Shown here piece by piece: positions 45,459 to 53,211 of a stretch of DNA of 64,000 nt. Position 1 is the first letter of the stretch. Each line of letters opens with the position of its first letter. Source of the DNA: Shewanella sp. MR-4 (GTDB lineage: Bacteria; Pseudomonadota; Gammaproteobacteria; Enterobacterales; Shewanellaceae); the NCBI RefSeq assembly GCF_000014685.1, contig NC_008321.1:2229001-2293000 (forward strand). The letters are read 5' to 3'. Below the pieces are notes generated by a model. That model had not been told where the DNA came from and made no database searches. It saw only the letters and a program-made list of their open reading frames with translations. Both the position numbers and the translations under genes were made by a program.

Positions 45459-45484
45459 AAAAAAGCCCGAGGGTTCGGGCTTTT
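45459..45484 (-). terminator. terminator between sppA and ansA
   Basis: On the minus strand AAAAGCCCGA, a 4-base loop and TCGGGCTTTTTT (45460-45484), 24 bases after the sppA stop. It would reduce, not necessarily abolish, read-through into ansA. Confidence 0.85.
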
Positions 45485-45507
45485 CTCTTATGGATGTTGA
45501 GTGAGGT

Positions 45508-47352
45508 TTAGTTGATCACGCAGCTGTCACAATACACATACACATGGTTAGGATCGTTAAAGGCGGCGATGGTCTTTAAGTTGCCAGTCCATTGAGCCAG
45601 CATTTGCTCAAGCAGTGTTGAATGGCTGAGTGACGCGGGTAAGTAGGCTGAAACAGAGGCAAACATTTGCTGCACAAAACGCTGCTCAGGCGTGAGCTCT
45701 TGCTCAATTAAGCGGGTGTCGAACAAACTTAAATCCGCGAGTTTAGCGGCTTTAGCAACGGCTTGGTCGATATCGCCAAGCTCATCCACTAAACCTAACT
45801 CTAGGGCTTTTTTACCACTCCACACACGGCCTTGGGCGATGCTATCCACTTGTTCTAAGGTCATTTTACGTTCCTTAGCGACCAGAGAGATAAAGTCTAA
45901 ATAGCCACGCTCGATATGGCGCTGGATAACCGACTCGATTTGTGGCGAGAGGGTACGAGTCACTGACAAACCTGCCCATTCTGAGGTCGATACGCCATCG
46001 GTATGGATGCCTAAGCTGGCGAGTGAATCTTCGAAAGTGGTGATCATCCCAAAGATCCCGATAGAACCCGTCAGTGTGGTTGGGGTTGCGAAGATATAAT
46101 CGGCGCTGGCCGAAATCCAATAGCCACCGGACGCCGCAAGGCTACCCATACTCACCACCACAGGTTTACCCGCCGCTTTGAGGGCGAGTAATTCTTGGCG
46201 AATTTGCTCCGAGGCAAAGGCGCTACCACCAGGGCTGTCGACGCGAAGAACTAGCGCTTTGATATGTTTATCAAATCGCGCCTTGCGTAACAGCTCTGCG
46301 GTGCTATCACCACCGATTTGGCCGGCGGGTTGGCTGCCATTTAAAATAGTGCCGCTGGCAACGATAATGCCGACACTGTCTTGTTCTACGAAGCTTGGCA
46401 GAGGTGTCACTAAGGTTAAATAGTCGTAAAAGCTGACTTGTTTAAAGCTGTCACCCGACTTCTCTTTACCCACGCTATCTAGCATGACTTTACGGAACTC
46501 TTCATCGGTCGCTAGGGTATCGACCCATTTCATATTGATGGCCATAGTGGCGGAGTCGCCTTCGGCCTTATCGAGTTGCGCGAGGTAATTTGCCGAGTCG
46601 AGCACTAAGGTATTGGCATCAATTTGGCGATTTTGTGCCACAGTTTGAGTGTAACTCTGCCATACATCGGCGAGTAGGGCGCTGCTGGCTTCTCTGGCCG
46701 CATCCGACATATCGTCACGCATGTATGGTTCTACTGCGGATTTAAAGGTGCCGACGCGGAAAATGTGGGCCTTTATCTTGAGCTTCTCGAGGGCAGACTT
46801 GAAGTATTGGTTATACATACTTAGGCCATCGAGGGCGACGCTACCTTGGGGATTGAGGTAAATGGTATCGGCAAAGCTGGCAAGAAAGTATTGGTTTTGC
46901 TCGTAGTAGTTTCCAATTGCCACCACCTTTTTGCCGCTTTCTTTAAAACGATTTAGGGCATCACCGATGGATTGTAATTTGCTGATCCCTGCGCGTTTCA
47001 GCTCGGCCAAGTCTAAGACTATGGTGCTGATCCTGTTATCGTGCGTCGCGTTATCAATCACATAGATAATATCTGCCAGCAGGATTTCGCCATCGCTACT
47101 GCCGTTATTGCCTTGCTTAAGTGCGGCTTCAATCGGATCGACCTGCTGTTTTTGATCGACAATCGAACCCGCCAGATTAAGCACCAATGCTGAGTTATCT
47201 TCGACCTGAATATCTTCACTGCTGCCAATAGTAATGAGGATGATGGCGAGGAAGCCAAAAAAAATCAGGTTGAGTATGAATTTACGGATCCCGTTAAGGG
47301 TGTTCCATATAAATAAACATATTCTCTTGAAAAACGATGGGTTAGCGGACAT
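45508..47352 (-). CDS. sppA: signal peptide peptidase SppA (protease IV), 67K type
   Basis: Cleaves cleaved signal peptides in the inner membrane. The 614-residue long form (N- and C-terminal halves duplicated) has an anchor helix at ~24-42. The Ser/Lys dyad is visible: general-base Lys204 in GTFKSAVEPY and nucleophile Ser408 in SMGSLAASGGYW, matching E. coli Lys209 and Ser409. Motif VLRVDSPGGSAFASE is also intact. It is divergent from fadH with 165 bases between start codons. Confidence 0.97.
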   Translation of the reverse strand: MSANPSFFKRICLFIWNTLNGIRKFILNLIFFGFLAIILITIGSSEDIQVEDNSALVLNLAGSIVDQKQQVDPIEAALKQGNNGSSDGEILLADIIYVIDNATHDNRISTIVLDLAELKRAGISKLQSIGDALNRFKESGKKVVAIGNYYEQNQYFLASFADTIYLNPQGSVALDGLSMYNQYFKSALEKLKIKAHIFRVGTFKSAVEPYMRDDMSDAAREASSALLADVWQSYTQTVAQNRQIDANTLVLDSANYLAQLDKAEGDSATMAINMKWVDTLATDEEFRKVMLDSVGKEKSGDSFKQVSFYDYLTLVTPLPSFVEQDSVGIIVASGTILNGSQPAGQIGGDSTAELLRKARFDKHIKALVLRVDSPGGSAFASEQIRQELLALKAAGKPVVVSMGSLAASGGYWISASADYIFATPTTLTGSIGIFGMITTFEDSLASLGIHTDGVSTSEWAGLSVTRTLSPQIESVIQRHIERGYLDFISLVAKERKMTLEQVDSIAQGRVWSGKKALELGLVDELGDIDQAVAKAAKLADLSLFDTRLIEQELTPEQRFVQQMFASVSAYLPASLSHSTLLEQMLAQWTGNLKTIAAFNDPNHVYVYCDSCVIN

Positions 47353-47517
47353 TAGCCACTCCTTTGCTTATCGAATGTGCCAATGCTAACTGAAAATCCC
47401 CTCACTGGCTAAACACAATTGTAAAGGATTTTAACTTTTAACCCCCTAGCAACAGTTGAGCTTACATTTGACTCAAGGTATGCTCATTTAAATCACTTGT
47501 TTAAAAAGGATGTTTGA

Positions 47518-49536
47518 ATGTCGTTTCCCCATTTATTAGAACCCTTAGATCTGGGATTTACCCAGCTCAAAAATCGTGTGTTAATGGGCTCCATGCACAC
47601 GGGTTTAGAAGAAGAAAAGGGCGGATTTGAGAAACTGGCAGCGTTTTATAAAGAGCGCGCGTTAGGCGGCGTCGGTTTAATTGTCACCGGCGGTATCTCA
47701 CCCAACCTACGTGGTCGCTTGACTCCCCATGCTTGTCAGCTGAGTTTTCCCTGGCAAGTAGGTAAACACCGCATTGTGACTCAAGCAGTGCACGAGGCTG
47801 GCGGTAAGATCTGTATGCAAATCCTGCATGCGGGGCGCTATGGTTACCATCCTTTTTCGCAGGCGCCGAGTAAAATCAAGTCGCCTATCACTCCCTTTAC
47901 ACCTTCGGCCATGTCAAGCCGCCAAGTACGCGCCACCATTAAGGATTACGCCAGTTCTGCCGCTTTAGCGAAAAGAGCGGGGTACGATGGTGTTGAAGTG
48001 ATGGGCTCTGAGGGGTATTTGATTAACCAATTTATCAGTTCGCGAACTAATACGCGCACCGATGAATGGGGAGGCAGTTTTGAAAAACGCGCGCAATTCC
48101 CGATTGAGATTGTGAATGCGATTCGCGCCAAAGTGGGCAAAGACTTTATCATTATCTTCCGCTTATCCATGCTCGACTTAGTCGATAACGGTTCCACCTG
48201 GGACGAAGTCGTACAACTGGCCAAGTGGCTTGAGCATGCTGGGGTGTCGATTATTAATACTGGGATTGGCTGGCATGAGGCTCGTGTGCCAACCATTGCG
48301 ACCAGCGTGCCCCGCGGCGCCTTTGCTTGGGTAACAGAAAAACTTAAAAAATCGGTTTCAGTGCCTCTGATTGCCACAAACCGCATCAATACGCCTGAGA
48401 TTGGCGAGCAAATCATTGTCTCTGGTCAAGCGGATATGGTGTCAATGGCGCGGCCGTTCCTAGCCGATCCTGAGTTTGTGAATAAAGCGGCGGCTAACAC
48501 GCCAGAGCTTATCAACACCTGTATTGGCTGTAATCAGGCCTGTTTGGATCATACATTCTCACTCAAACGTGCCACTTGCTTGGTCAACCCTCGTGCCTGT
48601 TATGAGACCGAAATTAACTTTTTACCCACCAGTAACAAGAAGCGTATTGCTGTGATGGGCGCAGGCCCCGCTGGGATGGCATTTTCGGTGTATGCGGCCA
48701 TGCGCGGCCATGAAGTGGTACTCTTTGAGGCTAAGTCCGAGGTGGGTGGTCAGTTTAACCTGGCACGTAAAATCCCAGGAAAAGAAGAGTTTAACGAGAC
48801 GATTCGTTATTTCCTTAATCAAATCAAACTGCATAAAATTGATTTGCGCTTAAATACCCGTTTAGATGCTAAGGTACTGGAAACCGAAACCTTTGATGAA
48901 ATCGTTATCGCCTCGGGCGTGGTCCCGCGTGAGTTAAGCTTACCAGGATTTGATAGCCCCAAAGTGGTGGATTATCAACAGGTACTGACGGGCCAAGCCA
49001 CGATTGGCAACAAAGTGGCCCTGATTGGTGCCGGCGGTATCGGCTTTGATATGGCGCATTACCTCTGCGAATCTGAGTCGAGTACGCTTAATCCTGAAAA
49101 ATGGTTAAAGCAGTGGGGTATCGACAAGCAATATCAGCATGCGGGCGGTTTAGCTGAGCCTGAAGTCGATAATAGCGAGCATAGACAAGTCTATCTGTTA
49201 CAACGTAAGACCTCTAAGATGGGCCAAGGCTTAGGTAAAACCACCGGCTGGATCCACCGTTTAGTGTTAAAACAGCACGATGTGAAGATGAAAACCGGCG
49301 TCAGCTATGACAAGTTTGACGATGCGGGCCTGCATATCCGCGTTGGCGAGCAAACCGAAGTATTGGCCGTGGATAATGTTATCCTTTGCGCCGGACAAGA
49401 ATCTAACCGCACCTTAGTCGATGAGATGAAAGCAACGGGCATTCCAGTGCACTTGATTGGCGGTGTTGATGTGGCCGCCGAGCTCGATGCAAAACGTGCC
49501 ATTCGCCAAGGCGCCGAGCTTGCCATGCGACTGTAG
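47518..49536 (+). CDS. fadH: 2,4-dienoyl-CoA reductase (NADPH)
   Basis: Reduces 2,4-dienoyl-CoA intermediates in oxidation of unsaturated fatty acids. The 672-residue enzyme (same length as E. coli FadH) has an Old-yellow-enzyme FMN barrel (~1-330), a 4Fe-4S motif CIGCNQAC with a later Cys (CLVNPRAC), and an FAD/NADPH-binding region (AVMGAGPAGMAFSVYAAMRGH, first 20 residues at ~377-396; LIGAGGIGFDMAHYL). ATG at 47518 follows AAGGA at eight bases. An IS element inserted 15 bases past the stop separates it from its terminator. Confidence 0.97.
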   Translation: MSFPHLLEPLDLGFTQLKNRVLMGSMHTGLEEEKGGFEKLAAFYKERALGGVGLIVTGGISPNLRGRLTPHACQLSFPWQVGKHRIVTQAVHEAGGKICMQILHAGRYGYHPFSQAPSKIKSPITPFTPSAMSSRQVRATIKDYASSAALAKRAGYDGVEVMGSEGYLINQFISSRTNTRTDEWGGSFEKRAQFPIEIVNAIRAKVGKDFIIIFRLSMLDLVDNGSTWDEVVQLAKWLEHAGVSIINTGIGWHEARVPTIATSVPRGAFAWVTEKLKKSVSVPLIATNRINTPEIGEQIIVSGQADMVSMARPFLADPEFVNKAAANTPELINTCIGCNQACLDHTFSLKRATCLVNPRACYETEINFLPTSNKKRIAVMGAGPAGMAFSVYAAMRGHEVVLFEAKSEVGGQFNLARKIPGKEEFNETIRYFLNQIKLHKIDLRLNTRLDAKVLETETFDEIVIASGVVPRELSLPGFDSPKVVDYQQVLTGQATIGNKVALIGAGGIGFDMAHYLCESESSTLNPEKWLKQWGIDKQYQHAGGLAEPEVDNSEHRQVYLLQRKTSKMGQGLGKTTGWIHRLVLKQHDVKMKTGVSYDKFDDAGLHIRVGEQTEVLAVDNVILCAGQESNRTLVDEMKATGIPVHLIGGVDVAAELDAKRAIRQGAELAMRL

Positions 49537-49548
49537 TTTTTATGAGGT

Positions 49549-49551
49549 TTA
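49549..49551. repeat. left target-site duplication TTA of the IS element
   Basis: TTA adjoins the left IS end; the same triplet follows the right end at 50851-50853. Three bases is typical for IS3-family insertion and implies a single clean transposition event. Confidence 0.8.
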
Positions 49552-49580
49552 TGTCCCGTCCTAAGATAGGTTGACAGTTT

Positions 49581-50384
49581 TTAGGCCAGCTCCAGTAGCT
49601 GGCCTTTTCTATTGTGCACCTGATTAGGGGAGTCCATATTCAAACTCAGATGCGGTCTCATATTGTTGTATATTGCTATCGATTCTCTAACAAGTATCTT
49701 CAGCTCCGCAAATGTCCTACATCGGTGCAGTAAAAACTCCTGCTTCAGTATGCCATTCACTCTTTCTGCTAATGCATTTTGGTAGCAATCATAACCATCC
49801 GTCATTGACGGCTGGATTTGGCTCGCCTGAAGCGCATTCTGATAAACTGCTGAGCAGTATTGTAAACCTCTGTCTGAGTGATGCACTGCGTTGCCGATAT
49901 AGCGCTTATCTTTTATGGCCATTTTTAACGCTTTCACCACACTCTCGGCTTTCATGTCTTTACTCACGTGATGACCGACTATCTTACGAGAACTGGCATC
50001 GGTGACTAGTGACAGGTAGTGCACACCTTGGTCTGACTCAAGATAGGTGATATCGCTGACCAGTACATGCTCTGCATCATGCAGTCCTTCCTCTTTCAGC
50101 AGATTAGGATGCTTCTTCATCCAGTGTTTGCTGAACGTGGTTTTTGTGTAGCTTTTCTTCGGTTTAACCTGTAAACCTTCACTTCTCAAATAGGTAAAGA
50201 ACCCATCTCGCCCGAGTTTAATATCGTGCTCAACCAGCCTGGATTTTATCAACGTGTAGAGCTTACGGGCCCCTAACCTTGGCATATATTTACGCCAGTA
50301 CTGGACCCAGTCTTTGATGACCGATAGCTCAGCTCTACGACTTTCCATTCGCGCAACTGCCTGATAAATACCTTGCCTCGACAT
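49581..50384 (-). CDS. IS3-family transposase OrfB (integrase core)
   Basis: 267-residue DDE transposase frame. Catalytic residues lie in VSDITY (first Asp), HHSDRGLQY (second Asp) and NALAERVNGILK (Glu), with YNNMRPHLSLNMDSP as the C-terminal signature. Most likely produced as an OrfAB fusion by -1 frameshifting from orfA: the orfB frame stays open upstream of its first ATG past the orfA stop, so the coordinates here begin at the first ATG only. It has the OrfB HTH_21-type region at its start. Confidence 0.93.
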   Translation of the reverse strand: MSRQGIYQAVARMESRRAELSVIKDWVQYWRKYMPRLGARKLYTLIKSRLVEHDIKLGRDGFFTYLRSEGLQVKPKKSYTKTTFSKHWMKKHPNLLKEEGLHDAEHVLVSDITYLESDQGVHYLSLVTDASSRKIVGHHVSKDMKAESVVKALKMAIKDKRYIGNAVHHSDRGLQYCSAVYQNALQASQIQPSMTDGYDCYQNALAERVNGILKQEFLLHRCRTFAELKILVRESIAIYNNMRPHLSLNMDSPNQVHNRKGQLLELA

Positions 50385-50413
50385 ACCCGCAGCACGACAT
50401 GCGGCAGCGAGGT

Positions 50414-50809
50414 TTATTTCTCCGTTGCCTTTTGCTTGCCAGACGTACCGGATAAGTACTTTTTTCTGAGGCCTGCTCCATATTCATTGTCCATGATATC
50501 AACCATGCCATTGAGGATTTTGTTACGCAGTTTCTCTTCTGCTAACTCACGTTCAAGGCGCTTGATAGTTTCGGCAGGGGTTTCTTTTGACTTAGGCATA
50601 AGGGGATGCTGAAAAGGTTTCGACCAATCGAGTCTACCATGTTTTCTAAGCCAAACGAGTACCGTTGAACGGCCTTGAATACCAAAATGGGCTTGGGCTT
50701 GTTTGTACGTCATTTCGCCTTTTTCAACACGCTCTACAACGCCTAATTTAAAGGCTAAGGTGTAATCTCGTTGTGTGCGCTTACGGCTTGAGTTAATTGA
50801 TGTTGTCAT
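50414..50809 (-). CDS. IS3-family transposase OrfA
   Basis: 131-residue protein with an N-terminal helix-turn-helix (RDYTLAFKLGVVERVEKGEM in the first third; AQAHFGIQG recognition region) and a C-terminal coiled coil (IKRLERELAEEKLRNKIL). It binds the IS ends. Its last codons include a slippery A-AAG stretch (complement of 50429-50433) upstream of the TAA, where -1 frameshifting can produce OrfAB. Confidence 0.93.
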   Translation of the reverse strand: MTTSINSSRKRTQRDYTLAFKLGVVERVEKGEMTYKQAQAHFGIQGRSTVLVWLRKHGRLDWSKPFQHPLMPKSKETPAETIKRLERELAEEKLRNKILNGMVDIMDNEYGAGLRKKYLSGTSGKQKATEK

Positions 50810-50860
50810 AAAGAAGTCCTCTTTATGTCAACGTATTTCAGGACTAGACATTACTAACAC

Positions 50861-50889
50861 AAAAGCCTGAGTCAGACTCAGGCTTTTTT
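50861..50889 (+). terminator. original fadH terminator, now displaced by the IS
   Basis: AAAAGCCTGAGT and ACTCAGGCTTTTTT form a ~12-bp stem with a short loop. Removing the IS and one TTA copy joins it directly to the fadH 3' end, about 30 bases after the stop. It also could end the converging NTF2-like transcript. Confidence 0.8.
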
Positions 50890-50938
50890 GTTGATTGATA
50901 TGAAGATAAGCGCTTATCTATATGAGTGGGCCATCTGC

Positions 50939-51394
50939 TTAGTTGGGTAAATGCCCATAACTTACCACCCGCGTGACTTGCCACTGGCCATTGGCGTGTT
51001 GCCAGACCATTAAAAATTTGGCTTTGCCGTCACAACTGCCTGTTTCTTGGCTGCAAAATTTATGTACGCCCTCAGTTATCGCACCAAAGTCCTTGATGGG
51101 ATAGGCTTGAAAGCTTTCTTCAACCAGTGAGCGGGTGTATTTACCGCAGGCATAGTTTTTAGTGTTGTCGATCATCGACTGGCGATCCCAAGTGACACCA
51201 CCGTTGTCATGGTAAAACTCGACCTTCTCTGCAAAGTAACTTTCGTGTAGCTTGAGTTGTTGCTCATCGGCACAATGATTAAATGAATCAAATACCTTGC
51301 TATCCATATCTTTCATCTCGGCAACGAGGTTATCTGCACTTGAAAATGCACTCATTGACACAAGCAGCAAGCTGATCGCGATTAACTTATCCAT
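50939..51394 (-). CDS. exported NTF2/SnoaL-like fold protein, function unknown
   Basis: A 151-residue protein with a signal peptide (DKLIAISLLLVSMSAFSSA) and a ~125-residue SnoaL/DUF4440-like domain (KVEFYHDNGGVTWDR, VWQHANGQWQVTRVVSYGH). Three mid-region Cys residues are present. ATG at 51394 is preceded by AAGGAGAG, which decides it over an ATG nine codons upstream. Probably periplasmic; no ligand is identifiable. Confidence 0.8.
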   Translation of the reverse strand: MDKLIAISLLLVSMSAFSSADNLVAEMKDMDSKVFDSFNHCADEQQLKLHESYFAEKVEFYHDNGGVTWDRQSMIDNTKNYACGKYTRSLVEESFQAYPIKDFGAITEGVHKFCSQETGSCDGKAKFLMVWQHANGQWQVTRVVSYGHLPN

Positions 51395-51592
51395 AGCTCT
51401 CCTTGGCATAAACTGGTCCACCTAATACAAAGTAAAAGTTAGTGGAAAGCAATAACATAATGATCTTTTGGCAAGCTAACAAGGACGAGTGATAAAGCGT
51501 TTGGGAAGCCGTAATAATGCTGTCTTTTGCTAATTAGTAAGTGTTATGCAGGGAAGATGTTCGTCAATACGAATCGGTAGCAAACGACTCTG

Positions 51593-52003
51593 CTAGTCTT
51601 CGACCACTTCTTGCTGTGGCACAGCTTTGAGATTGGCGGTTTTACGCGTCGATGGGGTTTGGGCGCGAGTGTTACCGCAAGCATAGGTCACCACGGCAGC
51701 ACCTTCGGGGGATAAATCGAGTTCTAAATCTTCGCTAGGAATACAGCAGCAGGGCAGACATTCGTCGGCATTAAGCTCGGCCAAAGGCTCGGTTAAATAG
51801 CTGACGCTGCCGCTAATAATACGGGTCTTGCAAGCGCCGCAAAAACCACTGCGGCACTCAGAGAAAATGGTCACTTTTTTGGCTTCGAGTGCTTGCAACA
51901 ACGAATTGTGCTGTTCGGTAAACAGCAGCACAGGTTGCCCTTGAAGGCGCACAATGGGCGCCTTCGCAAAGGGGTTGTTTAACAGCAGGTTCGATTTAGC
52001 CAT
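51593..52003 (-). CDS. yfaE: YfaE-like 2Fe-2S ferredoxin for ribonucleotide reductase cofactor upkeep
   Basis: A 136-residue plant-type ferredoxin. The cluster cysteines are Cys50, Cys55 and Cys58 in ECRSGFCGACKTR and the LPCCC run at 84-87. E. coli YfaE maintains the diferric-tyrosyl radical of NrdB and is encoded right after nrdB, as here (16 bases). The ATG at 52003 is chosen over a TTG two codons earlier. It has a ~50-residue C-terminal extension beyond the 84-residue E. coli protein. Confidence 0.9.
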   Translation of the reverse strand: MAKSNLLLNNPFAKAPIVRLQGQPVLLFTEQHNSLLQALEAKKVTIFSECRSGFCGACKTRIISGSVSYLTEPLAELNADECLPCCCIPSEDLELDLSPEGAAVVTYACGNTRAQTPSTRKTANLKAVPQQEVVED

Positions 52004-52019
52004 AAGCAATCAAATCCCG

Positions 52020-53150
52020 TTAGAGATCGAAATCGAGGAATTCATCACTGTCGACGGCCGAATCGATTTGACCGACAAGATAAGATGACACTTCGACTTC
52101 CTGTGGTGCCACTTGTACTGCATCACTCTCTAACCAGTTCTTCATCCAAGGCAGTGGGTTAGACTGCTCTGCATAAGGCTGTGGCAGGTTAACGGACTTC
52201 ATCCGTTGGTTAGTGATGTACTCAACGTATTGGCAGAGGATCTGCTCGTTGAGACCGATCATCGAGCCGTCTTTGAACAGGTATTTCGCCCATTCTTTTT
52301 CTTGCTCGGCGGCTTTTAGGAACAGGTTATAGGCTTCCTGTTGGCACTCTGCTGCAATTTCACCCATTTCAGGATCGTCTTTGCCGGCCTGCATAATGGT
52401 TAAAATATGCTGAGTACTGTTTAAGTGCAGCGCTTCGTCACGGGCGATAAGACGAATAATTTTCGCGTTACCTTCCATGAGCTTGCGCTCAGCAAATGCG
52501 AATGAGCAGGCAAAACTGACGTAGAAGCGAATCGCTTCGAGGGCGTTAACTGACATCATGCACAGGTACAACGCTTTCTTTAGCGTGCGAGTGTTGACTT
52601 CAATCGGCTCGCCATCGATCACATGGGTGCCTTCACCTAACAGGTGGTAAACCTGCGTGAGTTTAATTAAGTGATCGTAATATTCGGCAATGTCAGTCGC
52701 GCGGCGCAGGATCTCTTGATTCACCACGATATCGTCAAAAATCACTGAAGGATCGTTCACGATATTGCGAATAATGTGAGTGTATGAGCGCGAGTGGATG
52801 GTCTCCGAGAATGACCAAGTCTCAATCCAGGTTTCTAACTCTGGCAGCGATACCAGCGGTAGAAATGCCACGTTGGGCGAACGACCTTGGATAGAATCGA
52901 GCAGTGTTTGGTATTTCAGGTTCGAAATAAAAATATGCTTTTCATGATCTGGCAGTGAGTTGTAATCGATCTTATCGCGGCTCACGTCGACTTCCTCTGG
53001 GCGCCAGAAGAAAGACAGCTGCTTTTCAATTAGTTTTTCAAACACTTCATATTTTTGTTGGTCGTAACGAGCGACGTTAACCGATTGTCCGAAAAACATA
53101 GGTTCACGGGTGGCATCGTTCGGTGTTTGGCAAAAAGTAGAGTAGGTCAT
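52020..53150 (-). CDS. nrdB: ribonucleotide reductase class Ia beta subunit
   Basis: Provides the tyrosyl radical for deoxyribonucleotide synthesis. 376 residues (E. coli NrdB has 376). The radical Tyr is Tyr123 in HSRSYTHIIRN; iron ligands lie in EEVDVSRDK, SETIHSR and in the later helices. It follows nrdA by 61 bases that hold a strong hairpin. C-terminal DSDEFLDFDL is the peptide that docks onto NrdA. Confidence 0.98.
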   Translation of the reverse strand: MTYSTFCQTPNDATREPMFFGQSVNVARYDQQKYEVFEKLIEKQLSFFWRPEEVDVSRDKIDYNSLPDHEKHIFISNLKYQTLLDSIQGRSPNVAFLPLVSLPELETWIETWSFSETIHSRSYTHIIRNIVNDPSVIFDDIVVNQEILRRATDIAEYYDHLIKLTQVYHLLGEGTHVIDGEPIEVNTRTLKKALYLCMMSVNALEAIRFYVSFACSFAFAERKLMEGNAKIIRLIARDEALHLNSTQHILTIMQAGKDDPEMGEIAAECQQEAYNLFLKAAEQEKEWAKYLFKDGSMIGLNEQILCQYVEYITNQRMKSVNLPQPYAEQSNPLPWMKNWLESDAVQVAPQEVEVSSYLVGQIDSAVDSDEFLDFDL

Positions 53151-53171
53151 GGTACGAGTATTCCAATAAGT

Positions 53172-53192
53172 CGGGATCCCAAAGGGATCCCG
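53172..53192 (-). repeat. perfect 9-bp hairpin between nrdA and nrdB
   Basis: CGGGATCCC, loop of three, GGGATCCCG. No T run follows, so it is not a terminator; in the nrdA-nrdB mRNA it would make a stable stem of unusually high G+C just upstream of the nrdB start, and could affect mRNA processing or the NrdA:NrdB ratio. Confidence 0.7.
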
Positions 53193-53211
53193 TAACCGTT
53201 AACATTAAAGA

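Larger units (their letters stand above)
49552..50850 (-). mobile_element. complete IS3-family insertion sequence (~1.3 kb)
   Basis: Length 1299 bp. Ends carry 25-bp imperfect inverted repeats: left end TGTCCCGTCCTAAG... (49552-49576) and right end reading TGTCTAGTCCTGAA... on the other strand (50826-50850), matching at about 20 of 25 positions. Both flanks read TTA (49549-49551 and 50851-50853), a 3-bp target duplication. Two minus-strand frames (orfA, orfB) fit the IS3 family. The two genes appear intact, so it could be active. The exact ISfinder name is not assigned. Confidence 0.93.

Noticed and set aside
47353..47517. PsrA- or FadR-type operator before fadH
   Set aside because: A loose TTTAAA...TTTAAA symmetry is present but it does not fit a remembered consensus well enough to claim.
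47946..48416. 156-codon minus-strand frame inside fadH
   Set aside because: Long, but lies wholly within the FMN-barrel region of a full-length fadH; typical shadow frame.
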